From assembly GCA_003170085.1 (NCBI GenBank), contig PMZT01000292.1, positions 1-40,738 of the forward strand: a DNA stretch of 40,738 bases, given 5' to 3'. Source of the DNA: Planctomycetia bacterium (GTDB lineage Bacteria > Planctomycetota > Phycisphaerae > FEN-1346). The position numbers and the translations under genes were made by a program. Shown here in pieces: positions 15,541 through 22,385 of this stretch. Numbering within the stretch: position 1 is the first letter of the stretch; every line of letters starts with the position of its first letter. Below the pieces are notes generated by a model. It was not told the DNA's origin and did not search any database. It saw nothing but the letters and a program-made list of their open reading frames with translations.

Positions 15541-16770
15541 TCACCCCTGCGCCAACTGCTCCACAAACGCCTCGACGTTGGTGCGCGCCTGCTCCTCCGA
15601 ATACAGCCGCAGGTCATTCAGGTCGCCGTTGACCACGAGGTACGGCTTCCCGGTTTTCTGCTGGAGGCGTTGCGGCATCTGGTAGCGGTTGTTTGAGTTG
15701 TTGGGGCAGGTTTTCGCGTCGTGGTACAGCACGCCGTCGACCTTGAATCGCGCCATCATGCGTTCCAGGTACTTCTCCTTGTAATCTTCGCTGCGGCAGA
15801 TGAAGAGGTTCGAGTACGCCCGGGCCATGCTCCTGAACGGGTCGGAGGGGTCGAGGTCCTCGAAGACCCAACTATTGCAGTACGTCGAGGCCACCACACA
15901 GGCCCGCAGGGCCGCGAACTGGGTGGCAAGGTCCCGCAACTTGCCCCAGATGGGCATCCCCTCCCAATAGATGCGGAACCGCTCGCCCTCGACCGCCGGC
16001 ACCTTGCCGGCCACGCGCGACTGGAGTTCGGCCAGCAGCACCTCATAGTAGGCGATGGCGTCCGGGTGGCCGCGCAGGACGACGGCCGGCCCCATCTGGA
16101 TCGTATCGTCGAAGAACGTGATGGGCGCCGGCACGTTGGCCGCCGTGTCGAGCACCGCCTTCCACAGCACGGTGCATCGCCTGGCGAGGTCGAGGGTCTC
16201 CTTGAGGCGAGCGGGGTCCAGTTTCGTGCCGGCGACCTCCTGGAGCGGCTTGACCAGCGCTTCGGTCTGCCGCGCCACGGCCTCGATGATGGAATCGTCC
16301 AGTTCGCCGATAGCGCGCGGCGTATGGATACCGAGGCACGGAACGCCCCACTCGCGTGCGTAGAACTGGAACCAGTCCTTGACGTCGCGGCACTGGTTCG
16401 TGTTGTAGACCAGACAATCGGCCCTGGGAGGGCCGGGCATCTTCATCTTCTGGAAGGGACTCTCGCCTTTCAGGTACGACCCGATGTCGCTCGTCAGGTA
16501 AGAGCAGACATCGGGCGAGAACCCCCGCGCGTTGGCCAGCGGGATGAGGTCCGTGGCCATGCGCGTGGCGCCCAGCATGGCGCCATGGTTCTCCGGGAAG
16601 TACACGTTGAACCCCATCGCGCGGAGCAACTCGGCCGGGCCCACGCTGGTGCACCAGGCCGTTTTCCTTCGCTCCTCGCGCCCCCGCATGAGTTCCATGT
16701 AGTACTTTCCCATGACCTCCTTCATCTTGGCGGTGGCCGCAAGGTCCTTTCGCTCCGTGGGTGACGGCAT
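15541..16770 (-). CDS. 2-hydroxyacyl-CoA dehydratase / benzoyl-CoA reductase-type subunit (HgdB/BcrB family)
   Basis: 409 residues of the HGD-D family (PF06050), which bind a [4Fe-4S] or double-cubane cluster and carry out ATP-dependent radical reactions on acyl-CoA esters. Likely cluster ligands are C40 (TAWCTS), C127 (NTNQCRD) and C355 (AKTCPNN), at the family's three conserved positions; further cysteines are C89, C119, C145, C291, C298 and C325. Usual enzymes pair two homologous subunits; only one is encoded here, so a homodimer, a missing partner elsewhere, or a double-cubane-type protein are the options. ATG 16770 is preceded by GGAAGGAG and shares one base with the previous stop (TAATG). 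The activator follows directly. Confidence 0.9.
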   Translation of the reverse strand: MPSPTERKDLAATAKMKEVMGKYYMELMRGREERRKTAWCTSVGPAELLRAMGFNVYFPENHGAMLGATRMATDLIPLANARGFSPDVCSYLTSDIGSYLKGESPFQKMKMPGPPRADCLVYNTNQCRDVKDWFQFYAREWGVPCLGIHTPRAIGELDDSIIEAVARQTEALVKPLQEVAGTKLDPARLKETLDLARRCTVLWKAVLDTAANVPAPITFFDDTIQMGPAVVLRGHPDAIAYYEVLLAELQSRVAGKVPAVEGERFRIYWEGMPIWGKLRDLATQFAALRACVVASTYCNSWVFEDLDPSDPFRSMARAYSNLFICRSEDYKEKYLERMMARFKVDGVLYHDAKTCPNNSNNRYQMPQRLQQKTGKPYLVVNGDLNDLRLYSEEQARTNVEAFVEQLAQG

Positions 16771-18857
16771 TATCGCACTCCTTCCATTTCTCTCAGGTGC
16801 CGGCAGGGCGAGAACCGCGCCCCGTGTTCCTCCGCCAGCCGGTCAAGGTCCGCCCGGACGTTGCCCAGGCCGAGGTCGCGTGCATATCTTAGCACGCCGC
16901 CGCGAAAATCGGGAAACCCCGTTCCCAGCACCAGGGCAACGTCAAGGTCCGATTCCCGCTGCGCAACGCCCTCTTCCATCACGTAGAATGCCTCGTTGAC
17001 CATCCGCAGGACAAGACGCCGCGTGATCTCATCCTTGCCCACGGGGCGCGGCGCGCGGCCTGCGGCCTGCTGTACTTCCGCGATGACCTGTGCGGTTTCG
17101 GCGCTCGGGTACGGCGTGCGATCACCCTTCTCGTATCTGTACACCCCCGCTCCGCTTTTCTGGCCAAGACACCCGCGCTCCACCAGGCGTACGGCGACTT
17201 GCGACAACAGCCCATGGGCGGGAAAGGCGCGGCTCAGCACACGGTCCGTGAGCACCAGCACGTCCAGCCCCGCCATGTCAACCAGCGTCAGGGGCCCCAT
17301 CGGGAACCCAAACTCGACCATGGCGCCGTCGATGGCCGGCGCATCCGCCCCCTCCTCCAGCAGCCAGAAGGCCTCCTTCAGGTACGGAATGAAGAGGCGA
17401 TTGACCAGGAAACCTTCGCGGTTCCTGACGAGCACCGGCGTCTTGCGGATGGACTTGACGAACCCGAGCGCCGCCGCCACAACGCTGTCTGCCGTCGCGT
17501 CTCTCCTGATGACCTCCACGAGCGGCATGTGGTGCGCGGGGTTGAAAAAGTGCATGCCGACCAGCCGCTCGGGACGCCGCAGCCCAGCGGCCAGCACGTC
17601 CAGCGAGATCGTGGACGTGTTCGTGGCGATAATCGTGCCGTCGCCGCAGGCGGCCTCGATCCGCCCGATGACAGCGCGCTTCACGGCCGTCTCCTCGAAC
17701 ACCGCCTCAACGACAAGCGGGGCGTCGGCCACCTGCTCCCAGTCCGCCGTCGTGGAAAGCAGGCCGAGTATGCCTTCCGCCGCCTCCGGCTTGAGGTCGC
17801 CCTGCTCGACTCGGCCGCGGATGCTGCTTCGTATCCGGTCCGCCCCTTTCCGAAGAGCCGCATCGTCCTGGTCGAGAACCGCCACCCGTATGCCGCAGGT
17901 GATGAAGGCCTGCGCTATGCCCGTGCCCATCGAGCCCATGCCGATCACGGCGGCCCGCGTTATGTCGGCAGCGGGGCCTGCCGGCAGCGCCGGAATCTTA
18001 CCCGCCTGGCGCGCCGCAAAGAAGAGGTATATCTTGTTGCGCGCCGCCGGCGTGCCCATGCACTCGGCGAAGCCTTCCTGCTCCTTGCGCAGGCCTGCCC
18101 GGAAAGACTCCTTCAGGCCGGTCCGGACCGCCTCAAGGATTATCCGGGGCGCGATGATCTCCGGACGCACGCCGGCCAGTCGCTCTGGGGCGCTCCGGAA
18201 GGCGGCTTCGTCGGCGGCCCCGTTCAGCCGGTCGGTGCGGCCGCTCGTCCGGCGCGGCGCGGCAGCGGACTGGAGCAGGGCACGGGCGCTCTCGACAAGG
18301 TCGTCGCCCGCGCAGACCGCATCCATGAGGCCGGTCACGCAGGCGCGGCGGGCATCAACGGCATCGCCCGTCAGGAGCATCCCCAGCGCCTCTTCCGCGC
18401 CGACCAGCCTGGGCAGCCGCTGCGTGCCGCCCCCCCCGGGATTGATACCAAGCGTAACCTCCGGCATGCTGAACCGGGCCGCCTTGTCACAGACGCGGTA
18501 GTGACAGGCCATGGCCAGTTCCAGCGCGCTGCCCATGACGCGCCCCGCCACGGCCGCCGCCACCGGCTTGGCGGAATCCTCCACCGCCTGGAACGCTTCC
18601 TGGAACACGCGCGACGCCCGGACCGCCTCTTCGGCGTTCGACAGGTCCCGGAACAGGGCCAAGTCGGCGCCCGCGCTGAAATGGTCAGGCCGGCCGGTCA
18701 GGATGATCCCCCGGACGCGGGGCTCCGCGCAGGCCCGGCGAACGGCGGCCACCAATTCATCCAGAAGCGCGAAGGTGATCGTATTGACCGGCGGCGCATT
18801 AAGCCGGAGCACGCACACGCCGCCTGATACGGTAGACTCAATCATCCGCCCCGCCAT
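16770..18857 (-). CDS. Bifunctional enoyl-CoA hydratase / 3-hydroxyacyl-CoA dehydrogenase
   Basis: 695 residues with the FadB/FadJ layout. Residues 1-190 are a crotonase domain with the two catalytic glutamates E113 (SALELAMACHYRV) and E133 (MPEVTLGINPGGGGTQRLP); the usual GGG before E113 is GSA. Residues 300-480 are the NAD-binding Rossmann domain (GMGSMG 306-311) with catalytic H436 (HFFNP) and E448. Residues 480-690 form the tandem 3HCDH C-terminal domains. It hydrates an enoyl-CoA and oxidises the 3-hydroxyacyl-CoA with NAD+. In this operon it could act on a dienoyl-CoA made by the dehydratase/reductase, analogous to Dch in benzoyl-CoA degradation, or in ordinary beta-oxidation. The start is 8 bp after the ADH stop. 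Confidence 0.93.
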   Translation of the reverse strand: MAGRMIESTVSGGVCVLRLNAPPVNTITFALLDELVAAVRRACAEPRVRGIILTGRPDHFSAGADLALFRDLSNAEEAVRASRVFQEAFQAVEDSAKPVAAAVAGRVMGSALELAMACHYRVCDKAARFSMPEVTLGINPGGGGTQRLPRLVGAEEALGMLLTGDAVDARRACVTGLMDAVCAGDDLVESARALLQSAAAPRRTSGRTDRLNGAADEAAFRSAPERLAGVRPEIIAPRIILEAVRTGLKESFRAGLRKEQEGFAECMGTPAARNKIYLFFAARQAGKIPALPAGPAADITRAAVIGMGSMGTGIAQAFITCGIRVAVLDQDDAALRKGADRIRSSIRGRVEQGDLKPEAAEGILGLLSTTADWEQVADAPLVVEAVFEETAVKRAVIGRIEAACGDGTIIATNTSTISLDVLAAGLRRPERLVGMHFFNPAHHMPLVEVIRRDATADSVVAAALGFVKSIRKTPVLVRNREGFLVNRLFIPYLKEAFWLLEEGADAPAIDGAMVEFGFPMGPLTLVDMAGLDVLVLTDRVLSRAFPAHGLLSQVAVRLVERGCLGQKSGAGVYRYEKGDRTPYPSAETAQVIAEVQQAAGRAPRPVGKDEITRRLVLRMVNEAFYVMEEGVAQRESDLDVALVLGTGFPDFRGGVLRYARDLGLGNVRADLDRLAEEHGARFSPCRHLREMEGVR

Positions 18858-18864
18858 TTCCCGA

Positions 18865-19824
18865 TCACAACTCCAGTGTGAGTTTCAGTGAGCCCTCGGC
18901 GCACGTGGCGTACATCTCGAAGGCCTCCGGGGCTTTCTCCCAGGGCATGCGCGGCGTGACCATGTCGCCCACGTCCACGCGCCCGTCGACCACCCTGTCA
19001 ACCGCGATCTGGAAGAACTCCGAGCACTCCGGCCCCACCGACGTGATAATAGTGATCTCGTTGCGGAACGTGTCATACCACGGGAACGGCTGGTCGTTGT
19101 AGTCCGGCATGCCGAAGACGAAGAGCCGGCCGGCCCGCCTGGGTAGATGCGCCGCCGTGGCCATGGAGTCGGGCTTGCCGGCGGCATCGACGCAGAAGTC
19201 GACCTTTTCGCCACCGGTCAGTTCCTTCACCCTTTCGACGACGTCCTCTTTCGACGCATCAATGACGTCGCTGGCGCCGAATCGCCTGGACCACTTCAGG
19301 CGCCACGCCAACTTGTCGATCGCGATGACCTGCCGCGCGCCCATCAGGCCGAGCACGTGGGTCCAAATCAGCCCCATAGGGCCCTGGCCGACGACCGCGC
19401 AGCGCTGGTTGATGACGTTGCCCGTTTGCGAAAGGGCACGCAGGACGGTCGAGAGCGGCTGGGCCACGATGAGCGCGGCCACGTCCGGCGCATCCGGCGG
19501 CAGCGCGGCAACGCCCGGGGGCTTGGCCCGGATGAACTCGGCAAAGCCGTAGTACCCTTCGGGTTGGGCCAGGACCAGCGTGCCGGGTTTCCACGCATCG
19601 CATCGAGATTCGACGATAGTGCCGATATTCTCGTGTCCCGCCCATCCCACGGGGTTGGGGAAATCGATCTTGCCCCACACGCCCTCGCCCGTGTACTGGC
19701 CCATGTTGCTTCCGCACAGGGCCACGTAACGGCACTGCACCAGGACCTCCCCGGGCAGCGGCTCGGGCTTCGGAGCGTCAAGGAAGGCGATTTTCCTGGG
19801 TTCCACGATATGGATGGCTCTCAC
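18865..19824 (-). CDS. Zinc-type alcohol dehydrogenase (MDR family)
   Basis: 319 residues. GroES-like N-terminal domain with catalytic zinc ligands C37 (ALCGSN) and H64-E65 (GHE), then an NAD(P)-binding Rossmann fold (VVGQGPMGLIW). The lobe carrying four structural-zinc cysteines is absent. It belongs with medium-chain dehydrogenases such as threonine, sorbitol and 6-hydroxycyclohex-1-ene-1-carbonyl-CoA dehydrogenase. First gene of the minus-strand operon, so it may oxidise a hydroxyl on the pathway's CoA ester, as Had does in benzoyl-CoA degradation; this is inference. Start GTG 19824 is chosen from an upstream AGGAGG; the frame stays open to 19965 without a credible site. A weak TTGTGA/TACCAT promoter may lie near 19970-20000. 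Confidence 0.85.
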   Translation of the reverse strand: MRAIHIVEPRKIAFLDAPKPEPLPGEVLVQCRYVALCGSNMGQYTGEGVWGKIDFPNPVGWAGHENIGTIVESRCDAWKPGTLVLAQPEGYYGFAEFIRAKPPGVAALPPDAPDVAALIVAQPLSTVLRALSQTGNVINQRCAVVGQGPMGLIWTHVLGLMGARQVIAIDKLAWRLKWSRRFGASDVIDASKEDVVERVKELTGGEKVDFCVDAAGKPDSMATAAHLPRRAGRLFVFGMPDYNDQPFPWYDTFRNEITIITSVGPECSEFFQIAVDRVVDGRVDVGDMVTPRMPWEKAPEAFEMYATCAEGSLKLTLEL

Positions 19825-20015
19825 CGGTTTGGCTCCTCCTGGAGAAACGTGTGGACCGCCCGGCCCGCACGGTGGCACGCGTTGCCGCGGCGATGTCCCC
19901 CTACGGCACTGGTCCACCGTTTTTCGTGCCCTTCGCCTAACGGCATAACCTGTTTCTTTGGCCACACTTATGGTAGCCTCCGAGGCGTCTAATCACAACT
20001 TCTTTCGGAGGCGGA

Positions 20016-20170
20016 TTGCCTGAAAACCACGGTTGTCCGAACCTGTTTCTCCCCGATCACTGGAGCCGCCACGTCAAGTCCGCCCTGCTCCACGTCATCT
20101 CCCCGGCGAGGCTGGCCTGTGTCCACACGTGGGGATGGGCCGCCGGAAGCCTTGACCCGCGCATCGGCCA
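20016..20170 (+). pseudogene. N-terminal fragment of an IS transposase
   Basis: The frame encodes LFLPDHWSRHVKSALLHVIS followed by AR and a Trp-Ala segment, recalled from the start of a planctomycete DDE integrase/transposase family (FLPxHW..HVKSALLHVISLA). Only about 50 residues remain before the sequence degenerates; no terminal repeats were found. Confidence 0.5.
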
Positions 20171-20185
20171 GGAAAGAGATCAAGG

Positions 20186-21022
20186 TCACGTGTCGGCGCT
20201 CTCATCGCCTCGCTCCGATTCGCCTTCGCCAATCTGCGGTGCGCCCTCGCCACAAGCAGAGGCCGCACTGAGCATTCCAAACGGCACGTAAAACTTCTGA
20301 TACTTCTTCCCGTCCGAGTAAGGCAGGCCCTTGGCATCCTCGACCAGCACCGTCGCCCGGCTATGGGCCCGGTTGACCCGGCCCACCAGCCGCCGACCCT
20401 CGAAGTCAAAGCATACCAGGCTCCCCACGCGGATGCCGTGCTGCGCGGCGGCGTGTTCCATCGGCGTCACGAGGGCATGCTTCGTCCCGGCATGGCCGAA
20501 GATGCCGGCCGCCAGTTCCTTGAACCGCCGACCCCCGCAGCCGGACTTGCCGTAGGTGACCAGCTCGGCCAGATGGATGATCTCGTGCTCCAGGATGCGC
20601 TGCAGGGCCTCCAGCCGATTCGTGCAGGTCAGGCCGCAGACGACAACGGGCCGCTGCACATCCTTGAACGTCATGAAGAGCATCCGGCTGGCCACCGCAA
20701 TCTCGTAGTGGGCCTGCACCTGGCCGCCGGGTATCCGCCGCCGGTAGAGGGTAGTCTTGCCGCCCGCCCGGGTCATGGTCGAGGACAGGCGGAAGACCAG
20801 CGGCCGGCCGATCCTCGCATTTGCCGCTTGGGCCAGGAGTCCGCTGAAGAAGGCCCGGTCATAAAGATCGAAAAGCCGGGCCAGGTCCTCGGTGCCGAGG
20901 CACTCGAAGTTCGGCTGCTTGAGGTTGCCGGACTCCCGCAGAATGGCCTGACGGATGGCCGCGGTCTGAGCGGCGATGTACTCGGGCGTGTTGTGCAGTG
21001 ACGAAATATCCACGCAGCGCAT
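20186..21022 (-). CDS. SprT-like zinc metalloprotease-type protein
   Basis: 278 residues from ATG 21022; the ribosome-binding site is poor and GTG 21013 is an alternative. The SprT-like domain covers residues about 45-190: a DLYDRAFF start, beta-strands, then HEIIH (146-150) with E147 as catalytic base and a third His ligand at H177 or H182 (FGHAGTKH). The C-terminal 90 residues are a small beta domain (RVGSLVCFDFEGRRLVGRVN) and a charged tail. SprT/Spartan relatives cleave DNA-protein crosslinks in eukaryotes; bacterial roles are unclear. It is divergent from ArsR copy 2, whose promoter region it shares. Confidence 0.8.
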   Translation of the reverse strand: MRCVDISSLHNTPEYIAAQTAAIRQAILRESGNLKQPNFECLGTEDLARLFDLYDRAFFSGLLAQAANARIGRPLVFRLSSTMTRAGGKTTLYRRRIPGGQVQAHYEIAVASRMLFMTFKDVQRPVVVCGLTCTNRLEALQRILEHEIIHLAELVTYGKSGCGGRRFKELAAGIFGHAGTKHALVTPMEHAAAQHGIRVGSLVCFDFEGRRLVGRVNRAHSRATVLVEDAKGLPYSDGKKYQKFYVPFGMLSAASACGEGAPQIGEGESERGDESADT

Positions 21023-21099
21023 TGTAGCCCGCGAACCCGTCGCCCGCAACCTCGTCGCTGCCATGAACCCCATCGACCAGGTCCCGAAGGGCGACGAGG

Positions 21100-21208
21100 C
21101 GGTCTGACGTGCGGCGAACCCCGCGGCCATAGTAGCATTTCGCTTGCATCATCTTCATGCCGATGTATAATCTCTGCGGAGGGGAAACAGAAAAGGAGCA
21201 CACGAATG
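21100..21208 (+). repeat. Duplicated ArsR upstream region, copy 2
   Basis: Aligns with 2334-2445 (see there) across the promoter and about 40 bp further upstream, with the block CGCGGCCATAG in common. Confidence 0.6.
21144..21171 (+). promoter_or_regulatory. Promoter and likely operator of ArsR copy 2
   Basis: -35 TTGCAT (21144-21149), 16-bp spacer, perfect -10 TATAAT (21166-21171). An inverted repeat TGCATC ... GATGTA overlaps both elements, as expected of an ArsR operator. The start codon is 34 bases beyond the -10. Confidence 0.75.
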
Positions 21209-21490
21209 GCACGATCACCGTTAAGCGAACTGGCCGCCGGCTTCAGCTTTCTTGGAGACCCGACACGCCTGGGGATCCTGAAGCTCCTGGCGGCGGGCCC
21301 GAAAAACGTCACGGCACTATGCGACGCCCTGGGCCTGAAGCAACCCACGCTCAGCCATCACCTGGGCCTGCTGCGGATGGGCCGCCTGGTGATCGGCACC
21401 CGTACCGGCAAGTCGGTGGTCTACGCGACGGATGCCGCCGCCATGAAGGCGCTGGCTGCCGGGCTCGCAAAGCTGACGCCCCGAAAGTGA
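21206..21490 (+). CDS. ArsR-family winged-helix regulator (copy 2)
   Basis: 94 residues, the same length as copy 1 at 2052-2336 and very similar throughout (LGDPTRLGILKLL, recognition helix QPTLSHHLGLLR, wing RLVIGTRTGKSVVY). No metal-binding cysteine box. The ribosome-binding site AAAAGGAG and promoter are also conserved. No target gene follows on the same strand, so it may act on copy 1's operon, on itself, or on the divergent SprT-like gene. Confidence 0.9.
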   Translation: MARSPLSELAAGFSFLGDPTRLGILKLLAAGPKNVTALCDALGLKQPTLSHHLGLLRMGRLVIGTRTGKSVVYATDAAAMKALAAGLAKLTPRK

Positions 21491-21727
21491 CCGTCGAGGC
21501 GGATGAGCCAGTCGAACGGGCGGGATGGGCGGAAGACTTCGGTTCTGCGCCCGTGATCGCTTGCCTGAGGTCTGTCAGTTGGGTTTCGCCGGCACTGCCG
21601 GCCGGCTGGCGAACTCACCGCCCCCTGCTCCACCCTGCTGGCGCTGACGGTCGCGCTGCGGAAGTCTGTGATATCATCAGGCGTGCATGATTCAATGGTC
21701 GTGCGCCTGGGGTAGCCGAATCCTGTT

Positions 21728-21756
21728 AGAGCGGGGGTTTTTTGAACCCCTGCTCT
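21728..21756. other. Strong stem-loop
   Basis: AGAGCGGGGGTT pairs with AACCCCTGCTCT (12 bp, one G-T pair) around loop TTTTG. No T-run follows on the plus strand, so it is not a standard terminator. The rest of 21491-21816 shows no gene. Confidence 0.5.
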
Positions 21757-21816
21757 TGCCGTCGGAGCAGTTGTCGCGACAACCGGACCGGCGGTTGGGG
21801 CGGGTTCCAGCGGTTC

Positions 21817-22370
21817 TAGCCCAAGTTACGCAGTTCGCGGCCGAGAATGGCCTTGGCGGCCGCGTCAAGGGCGATCAGGGCGAAAAGTCTTCACTACATT
21901 TGGCGACCTCATCAACACGTCTTAGGCGTTGCGGAAGCGTGAGGCCCAGGCGCGACAAGAGAACTTTCTGGCCCTCGTCCGGGGCCGTCACGCAACGCAG
22001 GCGAACGGTTCTGCCCGGCCGCCCGTCGGCCGCGCGAGCGTCGCCCAGCCGTTCTCCTGGCGGGCCGTCAGTTCCCCCAGATACGCCACGACCCGCTGAC
22101 GCGAGCCGCGGGCGGTCCGCACCGACTCGACCAACGCCCAGTAGGTGTGACGCTTGCGCCCCTTACGCCGCTCGCATCGTCGCAGAAACATGCCTCTCTC
22201 CCGTCAGTTCGCCGACTGACGGGTATCACACCCATCACACGCCCGGCCCGCAAGGGGTAAGGTCTTCACTACACGCGATTCTCAGACCGGACCCCGCCCC
22301 ACGACCCCGCCAAGCGGCTTCCCGGCATCCCAAAGCCGCCAGATTTTTTTTGACTGCGTAACTTGGGCTA
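21817..22370. mobile_element. Internally deleted insertion sequence with 18-bp terminal inverted repeats
   Basis: Perfect inverted repeats TAGCCCAAGTTACGCAGT at 21817-21834 and 22353-22370 bound 554 bp. Inside are only the two ends of a transposase resembling the IS1634 group. A direct repeat GTCTTCACTACA at 21887-21898 and 22262-22273 brackets most of the coding remnant. No clear target duplication at the outer edges. It ends 15 bp beyond the stop of the TPP enzyme gene. Family assignment is from memory of the protein pattern. Confidence 0.65.
21875..22191 (-). pseudogene. Transposase remnant (IS1634-like), N- and C-termini joined
   Basis: ATG at 22191 begins MFLRRCERRKGRKRHTYWAL then VESVRTARGSRQRVVAYLGE, the typical N-terminus of this transposase group. 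After about 60 codons the frame changes, and a C-terminal-like stretch follows (EGQKVLLSRLGLTLPQRLRR), ending at TGA 21875-21877. The whole DDE catalytic core is gone, so this copy cannot transpose by itself. Confidence 0.6.
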
Positions 22371-22385
22371 AGGGGCGCTGTAGTA

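Noticed and set aside
18865-19965. N-terminally extended alcohol dehydrogenase
   Set aside because: The extra 47 residues are low complexity and precede the GroES-like start; AGGAGG points to GTG 19824.
21728-21756. Intrinsic terminator of ArsR copy 2
   Set aside because: No T-tract after the stem and it lies over 200 bp past the stop.
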